Shown here piece after piece: positions 11,319 to 19,180 of a stretch of DNA of 19,695 nt; position 1 is the first letter of the stretch, and every line of letters starts with the position of its first letter. Position numbers and translations under genes: made by a program. The notes under the pieces are model-generated. The model saw only the letters and a program-made list of their open reading frames with translations, had not been told where the DNA came from and did no database searches. The DNA is from Dokdonella_A sp036518555. GTDB lineage: Bacteria; Pseudomonadota; Gammaproteobacteria; Xanthomonadales; Rhodanobacteraceae. The stretch covers positions 1-19,695 of the forward strand of contig NZ_DATDMY010000331.1 in NCBI RefSeq assembly GCF_036518555.1. The letters run 5' to 3'.

Positions 11319-11666
11319 TCAGGCCGAGTACGGTTCGAGGCGATCCGCGTAGCCGCCGAGCAGGTTCCACAGCGGCGCTTCCTTGTTCTCCGGGATCCTT
11401 TCGTAGGCGAAACCGAGCTGCGTGTCCGTCACGCGCGCGAGCCGCGCATCGACATGGATGTCGAGCGATTCGCCGATCAACATGTCGAGCACGAACACGT
11501 CGTCGACCCGACCGTGCCAGTTCTCCGGTTTCGCCACCAGCACGCCGGTCGCCGAGATGTCTTCGATCTCGCTGCTCCACGCATTCAACCCGCTGCTGAT
11601 CAACACGGCCGAGCGGATCGACATGCGAGCCGGCCGCAGATTCTTCTTGTCCCCATCGATGCTCAT
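11319..11666 (-). CDS. PilZ-domain protein, predicted cyclic di-GMP receptor
   Basis: A single-domain protein of 115 residues with both PilZ binding motifs: RxxxR as R14-M-S-I-R18, preceded by a further Arg at 11, and DxSxxG as D36-I-S-A-T-G41. The spacing between them (18 residues) is normal for PilZ. After them come beta strands such as VFVLDMLIG, SLDIHVDARLARV and TQLGFAYERI, as expected for the six-stranded barrel. There is no signal peptide or membrane segment, so it should be cytoplasmic and act through a protein partner. The ATG at 11666 is chosen for its GAGGA just upstream; sequence further upstream is unconserved. It sits between rpfB and rpfF on the opposite strand and diverges from rpfF. 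Its partner is unknown. RpfG, which removes c-di-GMP, is encoded 3.5 kb away. Confidence 0.88.
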   Translation of the reverse strand: MSIDGDKKNLRPARMSIRSAVLISSGLNAWSSEIEDISATGVLVAKPENWHGRVDDVFVLDMLIGESLDIHVDARLARVTDTQLGFAYERIPENKEAPLWNLLGGYADRLEPYSA

Positions 11667-11708
11667 GCTTCCTCGCGCGCCTAGCGTGCAGCCCGGATTC
11701 TTCGACTC

Positions 11709-11724
11709 GGTTCCTGCAAGAACC
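11709..11724. promoter_or_regulatory. Near-perfect 16-bp palindrome upstream of the PilZ gene
   Basis: GGTTCCTGCAAGAACC is symmetrical except for one mismatched pair: GGTTC-x-TGCA-x-GAACC. It lies 43 bp upstream of the PilZ start codon in the PilZ/rpfF divergent region. That position suits a regulator-binding site, but no known operator is matched with confidence. Confidence 0.3.
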
Positions 11725-11869
11725 GCACCATTGCGAATCTTAGTCCTCTGCGGCCGGGTCGTGCGAGCACGCCTGTGCGTAGGAATCGTGCTCGTGGGTC
11801 CATCCGAACACCCGACGCATCGGCGGCGGCGAGAGTGCCCTGCGCGCGCAATTCCGTGATCCAGTCGAC

Positions 11870-11935
11870 AGAATTGATATTGACATGTCACATTTGTTGG
11901 TGCTTGTCAATGGCTTACGGGGTTTACGCTAGACT
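11870..11935 (+). promoter_or_regulatory. AT-richer control region upstream of rpfF
   Basis: This stretch is markedly poorer in GC than its surroundings and contains overlapping symmetry. TGACATGTCA (11881-11890) is a perfect palindrome. ATTGACA (11879-11885) and TGTCAAT (11905-11911) form an inverted repeat with a 19-bp centre. TCACATTT (11888-11895) matches one half of a CRP/Clp-type site, but the other half is not there. TTGTCA (11904-11909) and TAGACT (11930-11935) look like promoter boxes but are 20 bp apart, too far for an ordinary sigma70 promoter. The rest of the 368-bp divergent gap (11667-12034) shows no gene. Confidence 0.45.
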
Positions 11936-12034
11936 CGATCGCGATCGCACGGATCTGGCACCGGGATGTGCAAAACATTCGTCGGCCGTTCGGCGGCGAT
12001 CACGACCGGCCTCTCAACTCTCCAGGGGTGCAAC

Positions 12035-12955
12035 ATGAGTGCCGTCGAAGCGCTGTATCGCGACAACGATTTCCGCCTGCTCCGTACACAAGAGGATCCC
12101 GTCGCCAACGCGAGTTGGTGTTTCATGCATGCGACGCGCTTTCCGCGCGACGCGGGCTATCGCGCGTGCTTCAGCACGTCGCTCATCAAGGAGGTACGCG
12201 AGTTCCAGAAGCGCGTATCGGACCGGCTGACCCTGCAGTCCACCAACGGCGACCAGCGCATCGCGCACGTCGTGCTCGCGTCCGACGCGGACGTGTTCAA
12301 TCTCGGTGGCGACCTCGAACTGTTCTGCCGGCTCATCAAGACGCGCAACCGCGAACACCTGCTCGCGTACGCGCGCCAATGCGTGGAAGGCGTCTACGGC
12401 TTCCATGAACAGCTCAACCGCAACATGCACAGCATCGCGCTCGTCCAGGGCGACGCCCTCGGCGGCGGGTTCGAGGCCGCCCTCTCCTGCCATTCGATCA
12501 TCGCCGAGAGCGGCGTCGGCATGGGCTTCCCGGAGGTGCTGTTCGACCTCTTCCCGGGCATGGGCGCCTACTCGTTCCTGTGTCAGCGCGTCAGCCCGCG
12601 ATTCGCCGAGGAGATGATGCTCAACGGCACGATCTACTCGAGCGACGAGCTGCACCGCATGGGAGTCGTGGACGTGCTGGTGCCGAAGGGCGAAGGCACG
12701 CAGGCCGTGCACGACCTCATCCGTCGCAACCAGCGCATCTCGCATGCGCGCACGGCGATGAACCGCGTGCGCCAGATGCGCGCGCCGGTCAACCTGGCCG
12801 AGCTCATGCAGATCACCGAGATCTGGGTCGACACCGCGATGCAGCTCGGCGACAAGTCGCTGCGCACGATGGAACGACTCGTTCGCGCGCAACGCAAGCG
12901 GCCGCAGGAGGCCTCGGCGCCGCAGCTGGAGGTCGTGCAGTCCGCGATGGGTTGA
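12035..12955 (+). CDS. rpfF: DSF synthase RpfF (crotonase family)
   Basis: RpfF makes diffusible signal factor, a cis-2-unsaturated fatty acid. It is a bifunctional crotonase that dehydrates 3-hydroxyacyl-ACP and cleaves the thioester. The 306-residue product (Xanthomonas RpfF 289) has the RpfF hallmarks VVLASDADVFNLGGDLELFC, ALVQGDALGGGFEAALSCH and GFPEVLFDLFPGMGAYSF. The two catalytic Glu are E147 (GGGFE) and E167 (FPE), matching E141 and E161 of the Xanthomonas enzyme with a constant offset of 6. The C terminus keeps ITEIWVDTAMQLG.KSLRTMxRLVRAQ. The ATG at 12035 has AGGGG 6 bases upstream; an in-frame ATG at 11966 would add unconserved residues. The extra length is an N-terminal insertion near 60-75 and a longer tail. 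It faces rpfC tail to tail. Confidence 0.97.
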   Translation: MSAVEALYRDNDFRLLRTQEDPVANASWCFMHATRFPRDAGYRACFSTSLIKEVREFQKRVSDRLTLQSTNGDQRIAHVVLASDADVFNLGGDLELFCRLIKTRNREHLLAYARQCVEGVYGFHEQLNRNMHSIALVQGDALGGGFEAALSCHSIIAESGVGMGFPEVLFDLFPGMGAYSFLCQRVSPRFAEEMMLNGTIYSSDELHRMGVVDVLVPKGEGTQAVHDLIRRNQRISHARTAMNRVRQMRAPVNLAELMQITEIWVDTAMQLGDKSLRTMERLVRAQRKRPQEASAPQLEVVQSAMG

Positions 12956-12967
12956 CCCGACTCGGCT

Positions 12968-13001
12968 GGCCGAGCGTCCGTGTCAGGACGGCCGCTCGGC
13001 C
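12968..13001. terminator. Hairpin at the rpfF/rpfC convergent junction
   Basis: GGCCGAGCG (12968-12976) pairs with CGCTCGGCC (12993-13001), and TCC (12977-12979) can pair with GGA (12986-12988) inside. There is no T tract on either side, so this is not a canonical intrinsic terminator. It begins 13 bp after the rpfF stop and overlaps the last codons of rpfC, so it may slow or end transcription from both directions. Confidence 0.4.
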
Positions 13002-15133
13002 TCGGCGTGGTCCGGAGTCCCCTTCAACGCGGCACGGGCGACTTCGAGCTGTTCGCGCAGGCCTCGCACCGACTGGCGCCATTCGCGCGGCAGTTGCCAG
13101 TTGCCGAGGCGCATTGCCGCCGCCGCGGCGTCGGCGAGGTGCGTCGCGCCCATGTTGCCCGCGACGCCCTTTAGGGCATGGCAGCCGTCGCGAAACGCAT
13201 CCCAGCGTGCCGCGGCGCCGGTGCGCTCGAGCTCGCCGATGTTGGTCAGCGCATCGCGCAGGCATTCGTCGACGAACAGCGCGACGAAGTCCGTACCCAG
13301 CTGAAGTTCCTCGAGTTCGCGCAGTACGCCCGGTTCGATCGGCGAGGCGGATGCGCGCGCTAGTTCTCGGGCCACCGCCATCGGCTCCGCCGCGGGCCTG
13401 TCCGAGCCCGTCGGTCCGCTCGCGATGTCGCTCAACGTGTCGAGCAGCCGCGTGACTTGCACCGGCTTGGTCAGGAACGCGCGTGCGCCGGCCTGTTCGC
13501 ACTGGCGCACGGTGCTCGTCGTGGCGTCGGCGCTCAGCATAACGAAGGGCGTCAGCGTACGCCCCGCCTGCATCACGCGCGCCTGCTTGAGCACGTCGAG
13601 GCCGCTCACGCCCGGCATGTGCAGGTCGATGATGACCGCGTCGAACTCGCCCTGCTCGATCGCATCGAGCACGTCTTCGCCGCTGCCGACCGCAATCGCC
13701 TTGTGCCCGGCTTTTTCCAGCAGGCGCTGCAATACCGTGATGTTGGTCGGCTGGTCGTCGGCAATCAGCAGCTGCAGCGAACGCGTCCGCGCGCGATGGC
13801 GCACGAACGGATCGCCGAATGCGATCACGTTCGGCGTGTCGGGCGCTTCGGTCTTGGCTGGCGCGGCGAGCGCGAACGGGAGTTCGACCCAGAAGTGGGA
13901 GCCCTCGCCTTCCGTGCTCTCGAAGCCGATGCGCCCGCCGAGCAGTTCCGTAAGCGACTTCGCGATCGTGGTGCCGAGGCCGCTGCCACCGAAGCGTCGC
14001 CCGTGGCCGCCGTCGGCCTGCTCGAATGCGTTGAAGATGCGCGCCTGGGCTTCGGCCGGAATGCCGACGCCGGTGTCGCGGACCGAAAACAGCAAGGTCG
14101 ACGACGATGCGCCCGCACCTTCGCCGCGGGAGCGCTGCGACACGTCGACGACGACGCTGCCCTCCTCGGTGAACTTGATCGCGTTGGAGACGAGGTTGAT
14201 GAGGATCTGGCGCAAGTGGTTGGCGTCGCCGTGCAACGACGTCGGCGTGCTCGGCGCGACGCGGATCTCGAACATCACCCCCTTGCCGTTGGCGAGCGGC
14301 TGCAGCATCACGCGCAATCCGTCGAGCAGGTCGTCGAGGCGGAAGTCGGTGTCGACGCGACGAAGCTTGCCGACTTCGATCGCGGAGATGTCGAGCACGT
14401 CCTCGATGAGCCCGAGCAGCGTTCTCGCCGACGTCTGGATCACGGTCGCGCACTCGCGCTGTTCCGTGCTGAGGCGGGTGGTCGCAAGCAGCTCGGACAT
14501 GCCGACGATGCCGTTCAGCGGCGTGCGGAACTCGTGGCTCATGTTGGCGAGGAACGTGCTCTTCGCCGCATTCGCGCGTCGCGCCTCCTCGGTCGCGCGC
14601 GTCAACGCGCGCAGCAGGGAGGACAAGTACATCGGGATCGCGATCAGACCGCACAGAAGGCCCCATGCCAGCGCCTTGTACTCGAGCCAGAACGGCGTCG
14701 TCATGATGACACTGAAGAACGACAGGCTCGCGAGGCCGATCGCCGCGCGCAGGTAGGTCGGACCGTAGCGCAGGCCGTTGCCGATCGTGACCCACATGAG
14801 GATCACGTACAGCGGCGACACTTCCTGGCCCGAAAGCGCCATGATCGCGCCGATCGAACCGTAGTCGGTCAACATGCCGAGCACGCGACGCGGATGCGAT
14901 ACGCCTGGCCGGTAGATCAGCCAGCCGAGGATCGCCGCGCCGACGACCGCATCGAGCATGACGTAGCGAAGGGCGACCTGGACGGTCGCGGTGTGGGACC
15001 CGGAAACGGTGACGAGCCCGGCGAGATAGACCAGGAAGACCATGACGATCGCCATTCGGACGATCGCCTGCTCGTGCTCACTGTCGGGGCGCTTCTGGAA
15101 ACGCGACTTGAGCTTGGCCAGCAGAGGATGCAT
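12983..15133 (-). CDS. rpfC: Hybrid sensor histidine kinase RpfC (DSF sensor)
   Basis: RpfC senses DSF at the inner membrane and starts a His-Asp-His phosphorelay to RpfG. In Xanthomonas its receiver domain also binds and restrains RpfF. The protein has 716 residues. Hydrophobic segments at about 24-45, 53-75, 84-100, 107-120, 126-147 and 153-172 form the membrane sensor. HisKA carries H200 in NMSHEFRTPLNGIVG. The ATPase domain has NLVSNAIKF (N317), DTGVGIP and GSGLGTTIAK. The receiver domain has D459/D460, phosphoacceptor D503 in IIDLHMPG and K556. The HPt domain has H652 in CHALKGVAGNMG. The sensor keeps RpfC-specific stretches (DSEHEQ, SPLYVILMWVTIGNGLRYG). GAGGT lies 5 bases before the ATG. 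rpfG ends 34 bp upstream, so the two are co-transcribed. rpfH, found between them in some Xanthomonas, is absent. Confidence 0.96.
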   Translation of the reverse strand: MHPLLAKLKSRFQKRPDSEHEQAIVRMAIVMVFLVYLAGLVTVSGSHTATVQVALRYVMLDAVVGAAILGWLIYRPGVSHPRRVLGMLTDYGSIGAIMALSGQEVSPLYVILMWVTIGNGLRYGPTYLRAAIGLASLSFFSVIMTTPFWLEYKALAWGLLCGLIAIPMYLSSLLRALTRATEEARRANAAKSTFLANMSHEFRTPLNGIVGMSELLATTRLSTEQRECATVIQTSARTLLGLIEDVLDISAIEVGKLRRVDTDFRLDDLLDGLRVMLQPLANGKGVMFEIRVAPSTPTSLHGDANHLRQILINLVSNAIKFTEEGSVVVDVSQRSRGEGAGASSSTLLFSVRDTGVGIPAEAQARIFNAFEQADGGHGRRFGGSGLGTTIAKSLTELLGGRIGFESTEGEGSHFWVELPFALAAPAKTEAPDTPNVIAFGDPFVRHRARTRSLQLLIADDQPTNITVLQRLLEKAGHKAIAVGSGEDVLDAIEQGEFDAVIIDLHMPGVSGLDVLKQARVMQAGRTLTPFVMLSADATTSTVRQCEQAGARAFLTKPVQVTRLLDTLSDIASGPTGSDRPAAEPMAVARELARASASPIEPGVLRELEELQLGTDFVALFVDECLRDALTNIGELERTGAAARWDAFRDGCHALKGVAGNMGATHLADAAAAAMRLGNWQLPREWRQSVRGLREQLEVARAALKGTPDHAEAERPS

Positions 15134-15167
15134 GCCCTACCTCGGCAGCGGCCGGGAACGACGGCGC

Positions 15168-16217
15168 TCAGCCCTCTCCCGGCGGTACGAGTCTCGCATT
15201 GAGGATGTCGAGGATCCGGGCCTCGTTGGCCACCAATGCGTCCACACAGGATGGATCAAAAAGCGTGCCACGGTGGTTCTTCAGGTAATCGAACGCCTCG
15301 TCCGGCGTCCAGGCATGCTTGTACGGGCGCTCCGACGTCAATGCGTCGAACACGTCCGCGATCGCGACGATGCGCGCCGGCAAGGGGATTTCCTCGCCCT
15401 TGAGCCCGTCCGGATAGCCGCTGCCGTCCCAGCGTTCGTGGTGCCGCAGGGCGATCAGCGCCCCCATCTGGACGAACCTGCTCTTGCTGTCGCGCAGGAT
15501 GTCGTATCCGATCAACGGGTGTCGGCGCATGACCGCCATTTCCTCGTCGGTCAGGCTCGCCCGCTTGAGCAGCACGTCGTCGGGAATGCCGATCTTGCCG
15601 ATGTCGTGCAACGGCGCGGCCGAGGTCAGGATCGCGACCTCGTCCTCGCTCATGCCGAGGGCGTCGGCGAGCACCTCGGCGTAGTGGGACATGCGCAACA
15701 GGTGCACACCGGTGCCGCTGTCGCGGTACTCGATCGCGCGGGCGAGCCGGTAGAGCGTCTCGCGCTCGCGTTGCTCGACTTCGCGCACGCCCTCGAGCAC
15801 GCGCTCCTCGAGCGAGCGGGCGCGTTCCTTGACCGATTCGCCCTGCTGGCGCAGCTGGAGCAGGTTCTTGCAGCGCGTGCGCAGCTCGCGAGGGCGCACC
15901 GGCTTGACGAGGAAGTCGATGACCCCCGCCTCGAGCGCGGCCTGCCGCACCGGCTCGTCCCCGACCACGCTGATCAGGACGATCGGCACGTCGCGACGCG
16001 ACAGCGAGCGGCGAAACCGGCGGGCGAATTCGAGCCCGTCCATGTCGGGCATGCGGTAGTCGAGCAGCACGAGGTCGGTCGAATGCGCCTCGGACCAGCG
16101 CAGTGCCTCGACCGGGCTGCCGAAATCCGCCGTGTGGACGCCCGGGCCGATCGCCTCGACCACATGCCGCAGCATGGTGCGAGCCGAGGACTGGTCATCG
16201 ACGATCAATACGTTCAC
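15168..16217 (-). CDS. rpfG: HD-GYP response regulator RpfG (cyclic di-GMP phosphodiesterase)
   Basis: RpfG is the partner of RpfC: once its receiver is phosphorylated, its HD-GYP domain hydrolyses cyclic di-GMP, linking DSF sensing to motility, biofilm and secretion. The product has 349 residues from the GTG at 16217. The receiver domain has D7/D8, phosphoacceptor D53 in LVLLDYRMPDMDG and K105 in FLVKP. A charged coiled linker (about 125-155) follows. The HD-GYP domain has HDIGKIGIPD (204-213) and HHERWDGSGYPDGLKG, with GYP at 267-269, so the catalytic set is complete. The GTG at 16217 has GGAGA 5 bases upstream. A GTG at 16229, four codons earlier, lacks such a signal but is possible. It lies 141 bp downstream of lysS and is followed by rpfC. 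Confidence 0.96.
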   Translation of the reverse strand: MNVLIVDDQSSARTMLRHVVEAIGPGVHTADFGSPVEALRWSEAHSTDLVLLDYRMPDMDGLEFARRFRRSLSRRDVPIVLISVVGDEPVRQAALEAGVIDFLVKPVRPRELRTRCKNLLQLRQQGESVKERARSLEERVLEGVREVEQRERETLYRLARAIEYRDSGTGVHLLRMSHYAEVLADALGMSEDEVAILTSAAPLHDIGKIGIPDDVLLKRASLTDEEMAVMRRHPLIGYDILRDSKSRFVQMGALIALRHHERWDGSGYPDGLKGEEIPLPARIVAIADVFDALTSERPYKHAWTPDEAFDYLKNHRGTLFDPSCVDALVANEARILDILNARLVPPGEG

Positions 16218-16300
16218 GCAACTCTCCACGACGCGTTGCGATGCACTCAGGGGGCAACGCAGGCTCGCTGCCCGCTCGGCGCATACGATGCCTGGAGCCT

Positions 16301-16309
16301 AGGTTAGCA
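16301..16309 (-). promoter_or_regulatory. Candidate extended -10 box upstream of rpfG
   Basis: The minus strand reads TGCTAACCT, fitting TGnTAnnnT, 84 bp before the rpfG GTG in the 141-bp gap after lysS. No convincing -35 accompanies it. If real, it would let rpfG-rpfC be transcribed apart from prfB-lysS. Confidence 0.3.
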
Positions 16310-16358
16310 CGCGGCCACGTCCGATCGTCCACAAATATCCCGCTGCCCCGCGTCGCGG

Positions 16359-17879
16359 CTAGGCTTCCGGTCGCATGTACGGGAACAACAGCACGTCGCG
16401 GATCGACGGCACGTCGGCGAAGAACATCACGAGGCGGTCGATGCCGACGCCGAGGCCGCCGGTCGGCGGCATCCCGTACTCGAGCGCGCGGATGTAGTCG
16501 GCGTCGAAATGCATCGCCTCGTCGTCGCCGGCATCCTTCGCAGCGACCTGGGCACGAAAGCGCGCGGCCTGGTCCTCGGGGTCGTTGAGCTCGGAGAAGC
16601 CGTTCGCCATCTCCTTCGCGCCGATGAACAGCTCGAAGCGGTCCGTGACTTCGGGGTCGCGGTCGCTCGCGCGTGCGAGCGGCGACACCTCGGTCGGGTA
16701 GTCGGTGATGAAGGTCGGCTGCGTGAGCGTCCCTTCGACCGTCGCTTCGAACAGCTCGAGCAGCAGCTTGCCCCAGCCGTAACCGGCCTTGACGTGGAGG
16801 CCGAGGCGCGCGCAGTGGCGCGCGAGCGCCTCGCGGTCTCGCAGCTCGTGCCCGGCGATCTCCGGATTGTGGTGGCGCACGGCTTCGGCCATCGCCCAGC
16901 GGCGGAACGGCGGGCCGAGGTCGATGTCGCGGCCTTCCCAGGCGAGGGCCGTGCGGCCGAGCGTCGCCTGCGCGGTGTCGCGGATCATCGCCTCGGTGAG
17001 GTCCATCACCTCGGTGTAGGTCGCGTAGGCCTGGTACAGCTCGAGCATCGTGAACTCGGGGTTGTGCCGCGTCGACACACCCTCGTTGCGGAAATTGCGG
17101 TTGATCTCGTAGACGCGCTCGAAGCCACCCACGACGAGGCGCTTGAGATAGAGCTCCGGCGCGACCCGCAGGTACATCGTGAGGTCGAGCGCGTTGTGGT
17201 GGGTCACGAATGGCTTCGCCGTCGCGCCACCCGGGATCGGGTGCATCATCGGCGTCTCGACTTCCATGAAGCGCCGAGGCGGCGCTTCCAGCCATTGGCG
17301 CATGAAACGGATCATCGCCGAGCGCAGCTCGAACACGCGGCGCGACTCGGGCGTGACGATGAGGTCGACGTACCGCTGGCGATAGCGCTGCTCGACGTCC
17401 GAAAGCCCGTGCCACTTGTCCGGCAGCGGTCGCAGGGACTTGGTCAACAGGCGCAACGCGTCCACCTTGACGCTGAGTTCGCCCGTCTTCGTGCGCATGA
17501 GCACGCCTTCGGCACCGACGATGTCGCCGATGTCCCACGCCTTGAACGCGCGGAAGACGTCCTCGCCGATCGCGTTGACCTGGATGAACAGCTGGATGCG
17601 CCCGCTCATGTCCTGCACGTGCACGAACGCCAGCTTGCCCGCGTCGCGCTTGCTCACGATGCGGCCGCCGACCTTCACCCGGCGTGCGAGCGCGTCGACC
17701 TTCTCCGCCGGCCACGCCTCGCGATCCTCGAACGCACGCTGCAGGTCGCCCGCGAACGCGTCCGGCTTGAAGTCGTTCGGGAATGCGATGCCCTGCGCCT
17801 GCAGCGCGCGCAGCTTGTCGCGGCGCTCGGCGATCAGCTTGTTCTCGTCCGGCGGAAGGGAGTTGTCGGTTTCGCTCAT
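16359..17879 (-). CDS. lysS: Lysyl-tRNA synthetase, class II
   Basis: LysS charges tRNA-Lys. The protein has 506 residues (E. coli LysS 505). The N-terminal OB-fold anticodon-binding domain covers about 65-145 (VGGRIVSKRDAGKLAFVHVQD). The class II core follows: motif 1 region with MEVETPMMHPIPGGATAKPF (205-224), motif 2 with VYEINRNFRNEG (256-267) and HNPEFTMLE (272-280), and motif 3 GLGVGIDRLVM (475-485). KEMANGFSELNDP (422-434) is typical of LysS. The ATG at 17879 is chosen by family length; its Shine-Dalgarno is weak. The frame is open much further upstream, but only through the repeat element and prfB, without homology. prfB precedes it, as in E. coli. The order prfB-lysS-rpfG is shared with the Xanthomonas rpf region. 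Confidence 0.97.
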   Translation of the reverse strand: MSETDNSLPPDENKLIAERRDKLRALQAQGIAFPNDFKPDAFAGDLQRAFEDREAWPAEKVDALARRVKVGGRIVSKRDAGKLAFVHVQDMSGRIQLFIQVNAIGEDVFRAFKAWDIGDIVGAEGVLMRTKTGELSVKVDALRLLTKSLRPLPDKWHGLSDVEQRYRQRYVDLIVTPESRRVFELRSAMIRFMRQWLEAPPRRFMEVETPMMHPIPGGATAKPFVTHHNALDLTMYLRVAPELYLKRLVVGGFERVYEINRNFRNEGVSTRHNPEFTMLELYQAYATYTEVMDLTEAMIRDTAQATLGRTALAWEGRDIDLGPPFRRWAMAEAVRHHNPEIAGHELRDREALARHCARLGLHVKAGYGWGKLLLELFEATVEGTLTQPTFITDYPTEVSPLARASDRDPEVTDRFELFIGAKEMANGFSELNDPEDQAARFRAQVAAKDAGDDEAMHFDADYIRALEYGMPPTGGLGVGIDRLVMFFADVPSIRDVLLFPYMRPEA

Positions 17880-17908
17880 GGGGAATCGCTTCGAATTCGC
17901 GGCAGCAG

Positions 17909-18021
17909 CCCCTCTCCTGCCGGGAGAGGGTTGGGACGAGGGTCCGGTTCTCGGAAACATGTCGCGAGGCGCCGGACCCTCATCCGGCGCTCCGCGCCAC
18001 CTTCTCCCGCGGGGAGAAGGG
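17909..18021. repeat. Three-hairpin intergenic element between prfB and lysS
   Basis: About 113 bp made of nested palindromes. CCCTCTC/GAGAGGG (17910-17916 with 17924-17930) sits at one end and CCTTCTC/GAGAAGG (18000-18006 with 18014-18020) at the other. In the middle is a perfect 10-bp inverted repeat GAGGGTCCGG/CCGGACCCTC (17938-17947 with 17972-17981). The pattern of similar end hairpins plus long internal dyad resembles the dispersed CCCTCTCCC-type repeats common in GC-rich proteobacteria, so it is probably a non-autonomous repeat. It fills the gap between the prfB stop and the lysS leader and would be transcribed with the operon. Confidence 0.65.
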
Positions 18022-18027
18022 AATGCG

Positions 18028-19153
18028 CTACGCGTCGACGCGTTTCGCGCCCGCCTCGAGGCCGGCCTTGAGGCTGCCTTCGATGAACTCGTCGAGATCG
18101 CCGTCGAGCACCTTCTGCGTGTCGCTGCGCTCGATGCCGGTGCGCAGGTCCTTGATGCGACTCTGGTCGAGCACGTAGTTGCGGATCTGGCTGCCCCAGC
18201 CGATGTCGGACTTGGTCGCCTCGAGCGCGTCCTTCTCGGCATTGCGCTTCTGGATCTCGATCTCGTACAGCTTCGCCTTCAGCATCTTCATCGCGCGATC
18301 GCGGTTCGCATGCTGGCTGCGCTCGGTCTGGCACGCGACGACGACGCCGCTCGGCACGTGCGTGATGCGCACCGCCGATTCGGTCTTGTTGACGTGCTGG
18401 CCGCCGGCGCCGGACGAGCGATAGACGTCGGTCTTGAGGTCGGCCGGGTTGATCGCGATGTCGATGTCGTCGTCGACCTCGGGCGAGACGAACACCGACG
18501 TGAAGCTCGTGTGACGCCGGTTGTCGGAATCGAACGGCGACTTGCGCACGAGGCGATGCACGCCGATCTCGGTCTTGAGCCAGCCGTAGGCGTAGTCGCC
18601 CTCGACGCGGAACGTAGCGCTCTTGATCCCAGCGACCTCGCCCGCGCTCACTTCGAGCAGCTCGGTCTTCCAGCCTTTCGACTCCGCCCAGCGCAGGTAC
18701 ATGCGCAGCAGCATCTCGGCCCAGTCCTGCGCTTCGGTGCCGCCGGCGCCGGCCTGGATGTCGACGAACGCGTTCGCGCCGTCCATCTCGCCGGAGAACA
18801 TGCGCTGGAACTCGAGCTTTTCGACCTTGCCGGACAGCGCTTCGACGTCGTCGGCCACGGCGACCGCGGTGCTCTCGTCGTTCTCGCCGATCGCGAGATC
18901 GAGCAGGTCGCCCGCCTCGACGAGGTGGTCGGTCAGGCTGCGGATGCCGCCGACGATGCGCTCGAGGCTCGCCCGCTCCCGGCCGAGGTCCTGCGCGCGC
19001 TGCGGATTGTTCCAGACGTCCGGGCTTTCGAGCTCGCGCGTGACTTCCTCGAGCCGTTCGGCTTTGGCGTCGAAGTCAAAGATACCCCCTAAGCGACGAC
19101 ACGCGATCCTTGAGATCGGCGATGCGCGCATGGATCGGATTGGTCTCGATCAT
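18028..19153 (-). CDS. prfB: Peptide chain release factor 2, made by programmed +1 frameshift
   Basis: RF2 recognises UGA and UAA and triggers peptide release. Translation starts at the ATG at 19153 (MIETNPIHARIADLKD...SLRGYL) and meets an in-frame TGA at codon 26 (19076-19078). After the Leu codon the ribosome skips one base (19078) and continues at GAC (19075-19077) to the stop at 18028. The fused product is 374 residues (E. coli 365). Residue numbers match E. coli exactly: the stop-recognition tripeptide SPF is at 205-207 and the catalytic GGQ at 250-252. Residue 246 is Ser, where E. coli K-12 has the unusual Thr. The reading is join(18028..19077, 19079..19153) on the minus strand. recJ precedes it and lysS follows. 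Confidence 0.97.
19075..19093 (-). promoter_or_regulatory. Programmed +1 frameshift site of prfB
   Basis: The minus strand reads CTTAGGGGGTATCTTTGAC. It contains the internal Shine-Dalgarno AGGGGG (19085-19090), three bases, the slippery Leu codon CTT (19079-19081) and the weak stop context TGA-C. This is almost identical to the E. coli site. Low RF2 lets the ribosome pause at UGA and slip, so RF2 regulates its own synthesis. Confidence 0.97.
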
Positions 19154-19180
19154 GTGGTCGGTCCGGAAAACGAATCGCAC

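Noticed and set aside
11870..11935. A sigma54 promoter upstream of rpfF.
   Set aside because: No GG-N10-GC pair with the TGGCAC/TTGC context was found in this stretch.
13457..15202. A 581-codon plus-strand open frame opposite rpfC.
   Set aside because: This is the antisense shadow of a well-identified gene. Its translation is dominated by Arg, Asp, His and Val with no domain signature.
16509..18071. A 520-codon plus-strand open frame opposite lysS.
   Set aside because: Shadow composition; the minus strand encodes an unmistakable LysS.
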